This document shows, one piece after another, positions 44,301 through 52,313 of a stretch of DNA of 64,000 nt. The first letter of the stretch is position 1. Each line of letters opens with the position of its first letter. The position numbers and the translations under genes were made by a program. The stretch spans positions 248,001 through 312,000 of the forward strand of contig NZ_JABFDF010000006.1 in assembly GCF_013403985.1 (NCBI RefSeq). The letters run 5' to 3'. Origin of the DNA: Winogradskyella ludwigii. Its GTDB lineage: Bacteria > Bacteroidota > Bacteroidia > Flavobacteriales > Flavobacteriaceae. Under the pieces are notes generated by a model that saw only the letters and a list, made by a program, of their open reading frames with translations, was not told where the DNA came from and searched no databases.

Positions 44301-44645
44301 GACCTTTATAAAGAGCAAATAAAAGATTCAAAAAACATTACAAAAGCTATTGACAGTCTTATTGACAACTATTTAGGTAAAGTAGATAAGCGACAAGGTA
44401 TAACTAGAAATGCTGAAGTAACACCATTGCAACGTCTAAGATTAGCTTCTGGTTATGTAAATGGGAGTCAAAATGGATTAACAACTACTGAGACGACTTT
44501 AATTAAGCAAGCCAAAGATGCCATGAATGCATTGTTAGAAGCGACTAATAGTTTCTTTAATAAAGACTGGAAAACGTATCAAGATTCAATGAAAGACATC
44601 AAAATGAATCCTTTTAAGGAAACAAAAACATTTAATATTGATTAA
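41397..44645 (+). CDS. Secreted BNR/sortilin-like beta-propeller protein
   Basis: 1082 residues: a signal peptide (…CITSLSAQ), then many Asp-box repeats (TSGGITWEP, DGGKNWISM, DGGQTWNKI, DGGKTWKKI, DGGFKWKMI, DGGKTWRFI, KGETWTII, GGDSWTEV) across residues about 40-740. A highly charged Lys/Asp linker of about 45 residues encoded at about 43,775-43,890 joins a C-terminal helical part. Members are annotated glycosyl hydrolase or VPS10-like, but no catalytic site is evident. It is divergent from the VWA gene. Confidence 0.85.
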   Translation: MMKHFFSIVMLFCITSLSAQEFSMDLVKNMTPRNIGPGGMSGRVTAIDVVNKNPDVMYVGTASGGLWKSTSGGITWEPIFEKELTASIGAVEIQQSNPSVIWVGTGEGNPRNSLNGGYGIYKSLDGGKNWISMGLENTRHIHRIIVDPTNPDVVYVGAIGSPWGEHPERGVFKTTDGGQTWNKILFINNKTGVADLIMDPTNPNKLIATLWEHKRDPWFFKSGGEGSGMHITHDGGKTWKKITEDDGFPKGNLGRIGVAIAANKPNIIYALVEAKKNALYKSEDGGFKWKMINDKSDIGNRPFYYSEIYVDPQNENRVYSVFTYINVSEDGGKNFTQLMPAYGANNGVHPDHHAWWIHPENGNFMIDGNDGGMNITKDGGKTWRFIGNLPVAQFYHINVDNDYPYNVYGGMQDNGSWRGPAYVWRAQGIRNSYWQEISFGDGFDVIPDKDDSRYGWSMSQQGYVSRYDWQTGNNYLVRPTHPDANVELRFNWNSAINIDPFDNSTLYFGSQFAHKSTDKGETWTIISPDLSTNDPEKLKQSESGGLTMDATGAENHCTILVIEPSPVEKNMLWAGTDDGRVHYTNNGGDSWTEVTKNIKDLPKGSWIAQIKASNKNKGEALLIANDYRRFNYTPYAFHTKNYGKTWERIVDENDVQSYTLAIVEDLVEPNLMFLGTDDGLYVSLNAGNKWTKWTEGFPTTSVKDLVIHPREHDLVIGTFGRAAWILDDIRPLREMAKNKAVLASNIKLFTPPTAYQAAYQQPTGSRFGADAMYHGENRGRGAILSYLFNENEQVKKDKKNKKDKTNKNDDDDSTSLSDQEDDSEKDETKIKWDSLTLKLYDGDRLIRTLKTKAPKENGIQKWTWYMDEAGVDRPSRRVRTSKRESGGVSVKPGTYKAVLEYGDQISETTITVESDPRLEVSQKNIDDIYEASKALEKMQQTAVDAIKQLIESKTIAENYKKDLSKLDKDLYKEQIKDSKNITKAIDSLIDNYLGKVDKRQGITRNAEVTPLQRLRLASGYVNGSQNGLTTTETTLIKQAKDAMNALLEATNSFFNKDWKTYQDSMKDIKMNPFKETKTFNID

Positions 44646-44661
44646 AAAACTAATTTTACAA

Positions 44662-44691
44662 AAAGCGTTCTTTAACTAGAGCGCTTTTTTT
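44662..44691. terminator. Terminator between convergent genes
   Basis: AAAGCGTTCT / AGAGCGCTTT (one G-T pair), loop TTAACT, then seven T residues on the plus strand; A residues precede it for the minus-strand gene. Confidence 0.8.
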
Positions 44692-45367
44692 ATTCCAAAT
44701 GTTTAAGACCTTCTAAGTTTTCAATCTTAATCTGCTTTCCATTTGTAGAAATTAATCCTTCCTTTTTAAATTGAGATAAAATTCTAATAGCAGATTCTGA
44801 AGCGGTTCCAACAATATTAGCATAATCATCTCTAGAGAGCACAATGCCAATATAACCATTACTATCAGTTCCAAAATTTTTATTCAAAAAAAGTAAAACA
44901 TCTACCAAACGTTGTTTTACTGTTTTTTGAGCCATATCTACAACAACATTATCGGCATATTTAAGCTCGTTAGCCATGTCTTGAAGCATGTCCAAAGAAA
45001 AGCTTGCGTTATTATTTAAATCATGTAGAACTTGATATTTAGGTATAAAACACACTTCCATATCGCTCACTGCAATAGCTGTAAGGTTAGATTTATCTTC
45101 AGTAACCAAAGATCGTTGTCCAATTAAGTCGCCTCTAACTACTAATTTTACAATTTGATCTTTACCATTATCACTCAATTTGGATAATTTACAAACTCCT
45201 TCCTTAATACAATAAACACCATTAATATTTTCGCCTTCTTTAAAAAGAACCGCTCCTTTTTTAATAAAACTTGAGGTCTTACATCCAGAAATACGAATTA
45301 GATCATCTCGTCCTATAGCTCTTAAAACCTTAAACTGTTTTATAATACATTGTTGGCATTCAGTCAT
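44690..45367 (-). CDS. Crp/Fnr family regulator, copy 1
   Basis: 225 residues: N-terminal cyclic-nucleotide-binding-type domain and a C-terminal winged helix (LSRDDYANIVGTASESAIRILSQFKKEGLI). Six cysteines (4, 7, 29, 53, 59, 106) are at the same positions as in the paralogue next to it, including CQQC at residues 4-7, which suggests an Fe-S or redox-sensing Fnr type. It lies beside the cbb3 oxidase genes, the usual target of Fnr regulators. Confidence 0.9.
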   Translation of the reverse strand: MTECQQCIIKQFKVLRAIGRDDLIRISGCKTSSFIKKGAVLFKEGENINGVYCIKEGVCKLSKLSDNGKDQIVKLVVRGDLIGQRSLVTEDKSNLTAIAVSDMEVCFIPKYQVLHDLNNNASFSLDMLQDMANELKYADNVVVDMAQKTVKQRLVDVLLFLNKNFGTDSNGYIGIVLSRDDYANIVGTASESAIRILSQFKKEGLISTNGKQIKIENLEGLKHLE

Positions 45368-45495
45368 CTTAGAAACTCTTAGCCTTTCAGCTTAATTAAA
45401 ATAATAGCAATTAAAATATCTTATATATGAAGTGCTTTGAGATACTTTTATTTTTAAATTTAATCTCAAAAAAATATAATGAAGAACAAGATTGT

Positions 45496-46173
45496 TTATT
45501 CAAAACGTTTAAGACCAGCATAGTCTTCTACTTTTATACGCTTACCTGATGTAGAAATTAAACCTTCTTTTTTAAACTGAGAGAGTATTCTAATGGCCGA
45601 TTCTGTAGCTGTACCCACAATACTAGCGTAATCTTCACGAGATAAAACAATACTTAAATAGCCTTCAGAATCAACTCCAAAATTATCATGAACATACATT
45701 AAAATTTCAGCTGTTCTTCGCTTTACAGACTTTTGGGCCATATTAACCAAAGAGACATCAGATTCTTTTAAATCTGCAGCCATTTCTCGTAAAACATCCA
45801 AGGTGAATTTTGGGTTTTTAGCTAAATCATTCATGATTTCACTCTTAGGAATAAAACACATTTCCATGTCGTTAAGCGCAGTAGCACTTAAATTCGTTTT
45901 CTGTTCAGATACTAACGAGCGCTTTCCTAAAAGGCCACCTTTAACCACTAGTTTTACAACTTGATCTTTGCCATTCTCACTTAACTTAGTCAGTTTGCAA
46001 ACACCATCCTTAACACAATAAACACCTTTTAAGATTTCACCCTCTTCAAAAATAACTTGCCCTTTTTTATAGATCTTACCTGTTTTACAAGCAGATACTC
46101 TAACCAATTCTTCCCTAGTTAAAGATTTCAAAGAGTTAAATTCTTTTATAATACACTGATCACACTTACTCAT
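45496..46173 (-). CDS. Crp/Fnr family regulator, copy 2
   Basis: 225 residues from the Met at 46173 (MSKCDQCIIKEF), which aligns with the start of copy 1; a 9-codon upstream extension exists but is not preferred. It has the same domains and the same six cysteines as copy 1, and a near-identical recognition region (LSREDYASIVGTATESAIRILSQF). It is a tandem duplication followed by divergence. It is divergent from ccoI, and the candidate binding palindrome lies in the shared promoter. Confidence 0.9.
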   Translation of the reverse strand: MSKCDQCIIKEFNSLKSLTREELVRVSACKTGKIYKKGQVIFEEGEILKGVYCVKDGVCKLTKLSENGKDQVVKLVVKGGLLGKRSLVSEQKTNLSATALNDMEMCFIPKSEIMNDLAKNPKFTLDVLREMAADLKESDVSLVNMAQKSVKRRTAEILMYVHDNFGVDSEGYLSIVLSREDYASIVGTATESAIRILSQFKKEGLISTSGKRIKVEDYAGLKRFE

Positions 46174-46213
46174 TATCAAGACATTTAATGTATATTTCAA
46201 ATATACTTAAAAC

Positions 46214-46257
46214 ATGACAAATATCATAGATTAAAACAGGTAGTTTTGTGACTTTTG
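46214..46257 (+). promoter_or_regulatory. Fnr-type site and promoter before ccoI
   Basis: ATGACAAATATCAT (46214-46227), a near-perfect 6-bp dyad. An AnnTTTG element GACTTTTG (46250-46257) begins 29.5 bp after the palindrome centre, the same distance as at the ccoS and hemN sites; a perfect TAGTTTTG also lies at 46241-46248. Confidence 0.6.
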
Positions 46258-46283
46258 TTACAGGTATAAATGAGCAAATTAAT

Positions 46284-48659
46284 ATGGAAAACACATCTTG
46301 TTTTCACTGTGGCGACGACTGTGGTGGTCATCCAATAACATTTCAAGAAAAACCATTTTGTTGTAATGGTTGTAAGACTGTTTTTGAGATTTTTAACGAA
46401 AACGACTTAACTTGTTATTACGACTTACAGAATTCTCCAGGGGCAATTCCAAAAGAGATTGAAGGTAAATACGATTTTCTATCCCAAGAAAACATCATTG
46501 AGAAACTAACGGAGTTTAGCAGTGATTCTATTGAGATCGCAACGCTTTACATTCCCCATATTCATTGTAGTTCTTGTATTTGGATTCTTGAAAACCTCAA
46601 CAAATTAAATCCAAAAATTTCAGATTCTCAAGTCAATTTTGGCAAGAAAACAGTAAGAGTTACCTATAATTCTGAAACTACAAATTTAAAATCTGTAGTC
46701 TTATTATTAAGTTCTATTGGTTATGAACCTTACATAAGTTTGGACGATTTTAAATCTGGAAAACAACAAGTTAATAGAACCCTAATTTACAAACTTGGTG
46801 TTGCCGCTTTTGGGTTTGGGAATATTATGTTTTTATCATTTCCTGAGTATTTTGAAGTTAACGAATATTGGCTAGAGCAGTACAAACCTGTATTTAGGTG
46901 GTTAATGTTCGCCTTATCATTACCTATTGTTTTTTACTCAGCTCAAGATTATTTTATTTCAGCCTTTAAAGGTTTAAAAGCAAAAATTTTAAATATTGAT
47001 GTGCCTATTGCACTTGGAATTTCAGTTTTGTTTATAAGGAGTACTGTTGAAATTATGTTTGATTTAGGCTCTGGTTTTTTTGATAGTCTGGCTGGTTTAG
47101 TCTTCTTCCTTTTAGTTGGAAAATTCTTTCAGCAAAAAACATACGATTTCTTGTCCTTTGAGCGCGATTACAAATCTTACTTTCCTATTGCCATTACCAA
47201 AATAGATAAAGATGGTAATGAAAATTCTATTCAGGTTTATGATATTGAAAAAGGGGATCGTATTTTAATTAGAAATGAAGAACTCATCCCAATGGATGGC
47301 ATTCTAATTAATGGTAAAGCAAAAATAGATTACAGTTTTGTTACTGGAGAATCGCAAACAGTGTCTAAACAATCTGGAGATAAATTATTTGCAGGTGGCA
47401 AACAAACTAATGGTGTTATTGAAATGGAAGCCTTAAAATCTGTTGAACAAAGTTACCTCACGCAATTATGGAGTAATGATGTTTTCAATAAAAACAAAGA
47501 GGAAAGTTTTACCAACATTACAAATACCATTAGCAAACATTTTACAGTTGCTATTTTATTGGTTGCTTTTGTTGCGACTACATTTTGGTTATTTGTAGAT
47601 AGCAGCAAAGCCATGAATGTATTTACGGCAGTATTAATTATTGCATGTCCTTGTGCCATTGCGCTTTCTGCTCCATTTACCTTTGGAAATCTCTTACGAC
47701 TCTTTGGAAAACATAAATTTTATGTAAAAAATGCTAGTGTTATTGAGCAACTTGCTCAAATAAATACGGTGATTTTTGATAAAACCGGAACCATTACATC
47801 TAACAAACATAGCAATGCAGAATATGATGGAGATATGCTGTCAGATTCAGAGCATATCGTTTTAAAAAACTCACTACGAGGCTCTAACCACCCGTTAAGC
47901 AGAACTTTATATAATATATTAAAGGAAAATAATATTATTACGCTAGATACTTTTGAAGAACATATAGGAAAAGGTATTGAAGCTAAACACGATGCTGTAA
48001 ACATGAAAATTGGTTCTGCTAGTTTTGTTGGTAACCCAAATACTAGCACTATTTTAAATACCACAGTGCATGTAAGCAGCAATAATGTTTACAAAGGAAA
48101 ATTTACATTTTATAATAGTTATAGAAAGGGAGTTTCAAAATTATTTAATAAATTGAAACAGCATTTTGATTTGGTAATTTTATCTGGAGATAATGAAGGA
48201 GAACGCGAAAATTTAACTAAATTACTTCCAACAAAAACCAAATTAATTTTCAACCAAAAACCAGAAGATAAACTCGATTTTATAAAATACCATCAATCTG
48301 AAGGCGCAAAAGTGTTAATGATAGGTGATGGTTTAAATGATGCAGGTGCTTTGGCACAAAGTAATGTGGGTATCGCTATTTCTGACGATGTTAACATCTT
48401 CTCTCCTGCTTGCGATGCTATTTTGGATGCTACAAAATTTGAAGAATTGTTTTCATATATAACCGCTTCTAAATCGGCATTAAAAATTATTAAGTGGAGT
48501 TTTGTATTGTCATTTTTTTATAATGTTATTGGTTTATACTTTGCAACAACCGGACAATTAAAACCTGTAATTGCGGCAATTTTAATGCCATTAAGTTCTA
48601 TTAGTATTGTTGTTTTTACAACAATTTGTACTAACATTATAGGACGTAAATTAAAATAA
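46284..48659 (+). CDS. ccoI: Copper-translocating P1B-type ATPase for cbb3 oxidase assembly
   Basis: 791 residues from the ATG at 46284 (MENTSCFHCGDDCGG). The Cys-rich N-terminal domain (CFHCG, CCNGCKTVF) is followed by an HMA-like segment with HCSSCIWILENL, membrane helices, the ion-path motif CPCAIAL (about residue 454), the phosphorylation motif DKTGTIT (about 497) and GDGLNDAGAL. It exports Cu for assembly of the CuB site of the cbb3 oxidase encoded downstream. Earlier in-frame GTG starts are less likely. Confidence 0.95.
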   Translation: MENTSCFHCGDDCGGHPITFQEKPFCCNGCKTVFEIFNENDLTCYYDLQNSPGAIPKEIEGKYDFLSQENIIEKLTEFSSDSIEIATLYIPHIHCSSCIWILENLNKLNPKISDSQVNFGKKTVRVTYNSETTNLKSVVLLLSSIGYEPYISLDDFKSGKQQVNRTLIYKLGVAAFGFGNIMFLSFPEYFEVNEYWLEQYKPVFRWLMFALSLPIVFYSAQDYFISAFKGLKAKILNIDVPIALGISVLFIRSTVEIMFDLGSGFFDSLAGLVFFLLVGKFFQQKTYDFLSFERDYKSYFPIAITKIDKDGNENSIQVYDIEKGDRILIRNEELIPMDGILINGKAKIDYSFVTGESQTVSKQSGDKLFAGGKQTNGVIEMEALKSVEQSYLTQLWSNDVFNKNKEESFTNITNTISKHFTVAILLVAFVATTFWLFVDSSKAMNVFTAVLIIACPCAIALSAPFTFGNLLRLFGKHKFYVKNASVIEQLAQINTVIFDKTGTITSNKHSNAEYDGDMLSDSEHIVLKNSLRGSNHPLSRTLYNILKENNIITLDTFEEHIGKGIEAKHDAVNMKIGSASFVGNPNTSTILNTTVHVSSNNVYKGKFTFYNSYRKGVSKLFNKLKQHFDLVILSGDNEGERENLTKLLPTKTKLIFNQKPEDKLDFIKYHQSEGAKVLMIGDGLNDAGALAQSNVGIAISDDVNIFSPACDAILDATKFEELFSYITASKSALKIIKWSFVLSFFYNVIGLYFATTGQLKPVIAAILMPLSSISIVVFTTICTNIIGRKLK

Positions 48660-48669
48660 ATATCGAGAT

Positions 48670-48713
48670 ATGACAAATGTCATGTTTTATAAACAGGTTC
48701 AATATTATTTTTG
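48670..48713 (+). promoter_or_regulatory. Fnr-type site and promoter before ccoS
   Basis: ATGACAAATGTCAT (48670-48683) is a perfect 6-bp dyad with AA centre. TATTTTTG (48706-48713, TAnnTTTG class) starts 29.5 bp after its centre, placing the site near -41 of the expected start. Confidence 0.7.
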
Positions 48714-48732
48714 AACCATAACTTCAGTAGGT

Positions 48733-48918
48733 ATGAGTGTTATTTATATTTTATTATCAGTTAGCGTCGTTGTTGGCGTGACCTTCTTTGTCATTTTTAT
48801 AATGGCTGTAAGATCTGGTCAATATGATGATGACTATACTCCATCCGTACGTATGCTGTTTGAAGACGAACTCGTAAAAGAGCCAACCAACACCACTAAA
48901 CAAACTAAAACTGACTAA
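48733..48918 (+). CDS. ccoS: cbb3-type cytochrome oxidase assembly protein CcoS
   Basis: 61 residues: one membrane helix (IYILLSVSVVVGVTFFVIFIMAV) and the conserved RSGQYDDDYTPSVRMLFEDE tail. CcoS is needed for cofactor insertion into cbb3 oxidase. It lies 11 bp before ccoN. Confidence 0.93.
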   Translation: MSVIYILLSVSVVVGVTFFVIFIMAVRSGQYDDDYTPSVRMLFEDELVKEPTNTTKQTKTD

Positions 48919-48929
48919 TTATATTAAAT

Positions 48930-51128
48930 ATGGAAATGCAACAATTCTATTACGATAATAAAATCGTTAAAAAATTCCTCTACGCTACCATTCTTTGGGG
49001 AGTTGTTGGGATGCTTGTAGGCTTAATTTTAGCCTTCATGTTTTTATTCCCAAACATGACTGATGGAATCTCATGGTTAAGTTTTGGTCGATTAAGACCA
49101 TTACACACCAACGCAGTCATCTTTGCCTTTGTAGGTAACGCGATTTTTGCGGGAGTCTACTATTCTACGCAACGTTTATTAAAAGCTAGAATGTTTAGTG
49201 ACGCCTTAAGTAATATTAATTTTTGGGGATGGCAACTTATTATTGTTGGTGCTGCAATTACGTTACCAATGGGCTATTCAACATCTAAAGAATATGCTGA
49301 ATTAGAATGGCCTTTTGATATCGCCATTGCTTTAATTTGGGTGGCTTTTGGAGTTAACTTAATTGGTACAATGCTTAGACGTCGTCAACGTCACTTATAT
49401 GTTGCATTATGGTTTTACTTAGCAACATTTGTAACCGTTGCAGTACTTCATATTTTTAATAGCTTAGCATTACCTGTAAGTTTAACAGGTATGAAAAGTT
49501 ATTCTGTTTATGCTGGTGTACAAGATGCCTTGGTACAATGGTGGTACGGACATAATGCAGTGGCATTTTTCTTAACGACTCCATTTTTAGGGTTAATGTA
49601 TTATTTTGTTCCTAAAGCAGCCAACAGACCTGTTTATTCTTATCGCTTATCTATTGTTCACTTTTGGTCTTTAATCTTTATTTACATTTGGGCAGGACCT
49701 CACCATTTATTATATACTGCGTTACCAGAATGGGCGCAACACCTAGGTGTAGCATTCTCAATAATGTTATTAATGCCTTCTTGGGGTGGAATGATAAACG
49801 GATTATTAACCTTGCGTGGTGCTTGGGATAAAGTACGTACAGATCCTGTTTTAAAATTTATGGTTGTTGCAATTACCGGATATGGTATGGCAACATTTGA
49901 AGGCCCAATGCTTTCACTTAAAAACGTAAATGCCATTGCTCACTTTACGGATTGGATTATTGCTCACGTACATGTAGGTGCTTTAGCTTGGAATGGTTTC
50001 CTTGCCTTTGGTATGATTTACTATCTAATTCCAAAACTATTTAAAACAAAATTATTTTCTATAGGCTTAGCCAATGTTCATTTTTGGATAGGGACTTTAG
50101 GTATCATGCTATATGCATTACCTATGTATGTTGCAGGTTTCCAACAAGCAAGTATGTGGAAACAATTTAATCCAGATGGTACATTGTTTTATGGAAACTT
50201 CTTAGAAACGGTTACTGAAATTATGCCAATGTATTGGATGCGTGCTATTGGTGGTACATTGTACATATCAGGTATGTTAATATTAGTTGTTAACGTAATT
50301 CTAACTGTAGTTACATCTAAACATCGAGTAACAGATGAGTTAGCAGAAGCACCAGCTTTAAAACGTGTATCTAAAAGTCGTGTGTCTGGAGAAGGATGGC
50401 ACACTTGGTTAGAGCGTAAACCTGTTCTATTAACTATATATGCTACAATTGCTATTTTAATTGGTGGTGTTGTACAGATTATCCCAACGATAGTTGTAAA
50501 GTCTAACATACCAACCATTAGTAGTGTTAAGCCTTACACACCTTTAGAATTAGAAGGTCGAGATCTTTATATTAGAGAAGGTTGTGTAGGTTGTCACTCT
50601 CAAATGGTACGTCCATTTAGATCTGAAGTAGAGCGTTATGGCGAGTATTCTAAAGCCGGCGAATTTGTTTACGATCACCCATTTCTTTGGGGAAGTAAAC
50701 GTACAGGACCAGATTTACATAGAATTGGTGGAAAATATTCAGACAACTGGCACTTTAACCACATGTATGACCCTCAAGGGATCTCTACAGGATCTATTAT
50801 GCCAGCTTACCAATGGTTAATTAGAGATAAGTTGGACAAATCTGATACTGAAAAGAAAATGGAAGTTATGGTTTCACTAGGTGTTCCATACACAGAAGAT
50901 GAAATTGCAAATGCACAAACTGCAATGTCTGAACAAGGTACTCAAATTGAAAAAAACTTATATAACGATCCGGATTTCGTTGCCTCTTACGAAGCAGACA
51001 AAGCCGCTTCAGGTGAGGATTTCGTAGAAATGAGAGATAGAGAAATCGTTGCCCTTATTGCCTATTTACAGCGACTAGGTACCGATATTAAAGTAAAAGA
51101 TATTTTAGACAAAACTGTTCAAAATTAA
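48930..51128 (+). CDS. ccoN: cbb3-type cytochrome oxidase, fused subunits I and II (CcoNO)
   Basis: 732 residues. Residues about 1-480 are the twelve-helix CcoN with heme b/CuB histidines (LHTNAVIFAF, WWYGHNAVAFF, AGPHHLLYTALPEW, THFTD…HVHVGALAWNGF-like segments). From about residue 500 a membrane anchor and the CcoO mono-heme domain follow, with CVGCH near residue 552 and the Met ligand region STGSIMPAYQW. The fusion is normal for Bacteroidota. It is the catalytic and first electron-transfer part of the high-affinity terminal oxidase in the inner membrane. Confidence 0.96.
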   Translation: MEMQQFYYDNKIVKKFLYATILWGVVGMLVGLILAFMFLFPNMTDGISWLSFGRLRPLHTNAVIFAFVGNAIFAGVYYSTQRLLKARMFSDALSNINFWGWQLIIVGAAITLPMGYSTSKEYAELEWPFDIAIALIWVAFGVNLIGTMLRRRQRHLYVALWFYLATFVTVAVLHIFNSLALPVSLTGMKSYSVYAGVQDALVQWWYGHNAVAFFLTTPFLGLMYYFVPKAANRPVYSYRLSIVHFWSLIFIYIWAGPHHLLYTALPEWAQHLGVAFSIMLLMPSWGGMINGLLTLRGAWDKVRTDPVLKFMVVAITGYGMATFEGPMLSLKNVNAIAHFTDWIIAHVHVGALAWNGFLAFGMIYYLIPKLFKTKLFSIGLANVHFWIGTLGIMLYALPMYVAGFQQASMWKQFNPDGTLFYGNFLETVTEIMPMYWMRAIGGTLYISGMLILVVNVILTVVTSKHRVTDELAEAPALKRVSKSRVSGEGWHTWLERKPVLLTIYATIAILIGGVVQIIPTIVVKSNIPTISSVKPYTPLELEGRDLYIREGCVGCHSQMVRPFRSEVERYGEYSKAGEFVYDHPFLWGSKRTGPDLHRIGGKYSDNWHFNHMYDPQGISTGSIMPAYQWLIRDKLDKSDTEKKMEVMVSLGVPYTEDEIANAQTAMSEQGTQIEKNLYNDPDFVASYEADKAASGEDFVEMRDREIVALIAYLQRLGTDIKVKDILDKTVQN

Positions 51129-51134
51129 TTTATT

Positions 51135-51320
51135 ATGTTCAAATTTATAAAAGGCCACTTGGAAAGTATCACAGGTATTGAAATATACCCAATGATATCT
51201 CTACTAATATTCTTTACCTTCTTTGTTGTATTATTTTATTGGGTAATGACAGCAAAAAAAGACTATATATCAACCGTTAGTAACATACCATTAGACAACC
51301 AAAACGACACTGAAATATGA
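51135..51320 (+). CDS. ccoQ: cbb3 oxidase small subunit (CcoQ-like)
   Basis: 61 residues with one membrane helix (YPMISLLIFFTFFVVLFYWVM) followed by AKKDYISTVSNIPLD, the usual CcoQ shape. It overlaps the start of ccoP by 4 bp. Confidence 0.85.
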   Translation: MFKFIKGHLESITGIEIYPMISLLIFFTFFVVLFYWVMTAKKDYISTVSNIPLDNQNDTEI

Positions 51321-52291
51321 GACATTTAATACCATCATACATAAGAGTGCCTGTACTCTTCTTTGCTATTGCAGGACTTGTAGAGTACTTTGTAGATTCA
51401 GGAGACCAACCCGCTTTTATAGAGCAACCTATTATCTTATTATTTCTATTACTTGTACTTTTAGTACTTATAGCCATTGAAGGTATTGTGAGTTCAATGG
51501 ATAATATTCTTTATCAAAGTTTAGACGAAAAAGGGAAGGAACGTTATATAGCTTCTAGAACTAAGACACCCGAGTTTAAAAAGCTTAATGCGTTTTACAC
51601 AAAACTAAAAGGGAAACAAAAACCTATTGAAGAAGAAGGCGAAATTATACTAGATCATAATTATGATGGCATAAGAGAGTTAGACAATAATTTACCACCA
51701 TGGTGGGTTTATTCTTTCTATATATCTATCGTTTTTGCTGTAGTTTATATGGTACGCTACCACGTATTTAATGCGGATAATCAAATTGTAGAATATGAAA
51801 TTGAATATGCTGAAGCTAACGCTGCAATTGAAGAATACAAAAAAACAGCTAAAGGTTTAGTCGATTTTAATACCGTTGAACTTTTAACTGAAGCAGCAGA
51901 TTTAAAGGCTGGTCAAAAAATATTTGAAACCAACTGTGTAGCTTGTCACAAAGCTGATGGTGGTGGTGGAATTGGACCAAACTTAACAGATAAACACTGG
52001 ATTTTAGGTGGAGGTATTAAAAATGTATTTAAAACCGTTTCTGAAGGTGGACGTGATGGAAAAGGGATGGTTTCTTGGAAATCTGAATTAAAACCTCTTG
52101 AAATGGCACAAGTTTCTAGTTACGTTTTAAGTTTTCAAGGTACAACACCTGCTGAACCAAAAGCTGCACAAGGTGATATTTGGGAAGAAGAAGGTGCTGA
52201 AACAATAGAAAATGAAGCAACTCCAAATGAAGCTGAAACTAGTACAGAAGAAATAACAGAAGCTGCTAATACTGTGGTGTCTAATCAATAA
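51317..52291 (+). CDS. ccoP: cbb3 oxidase c-type cytochrome subunit (CcoP), mono-heme
   Basis: 324 residues: two N-terminal hydrophobic segments, a CcoP-typical linker (LDHNYDGIRELDNNLPPWWVYSFYISIVFAVVYM) and one cytochrome c domain with CVACH (about residue 207) and the Met ligand in GKGMVSWK. Classical CcoP has two hemes; only one CxxCH is present here, as in many Bacteroidota. An acidic Glu/Thr/Ala-rich tail ends the protein. Confidence 0.93.
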   Translation: MRHLIPSYIRVPVLFFAIAGLVEYFVDSGDQPAFIEQPIILLFLLLVLLVLIAIEGIVSSMDNILYQSLDEKGKERYIASRTKTPEFKKLNAFYTKLKGKQKPIEEEGEIILDHNYDGIRELDNNLPPWWVYSFYISIVFAVVYMVRYHVFNADNQIVEYEIEYAEANAAIEEYKKTAKGLVDFNTVELLTEAADLKAGQKIFETNCVACHKADGGGGIGPNLTDKHWILGGGIKNVFKTVSEGGRDGKGMVSWKSELKPLEMAQVSSYVLSFQGTTPAEPKAAQGDIWEEEGAETIENEATPNEAETSTEEITEAANTVVSNQ

Positions 52292-52313
52292 TTAGAAGTT
52301 ACAAAAAAACAAA

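Noticed and set aside
45436..45470. TTTGAGAT/ATCTCAAA hairpin between the two Fnr genes as terminator
   Set aside because: Long loop and no T-run on either strand; possible but not supported.
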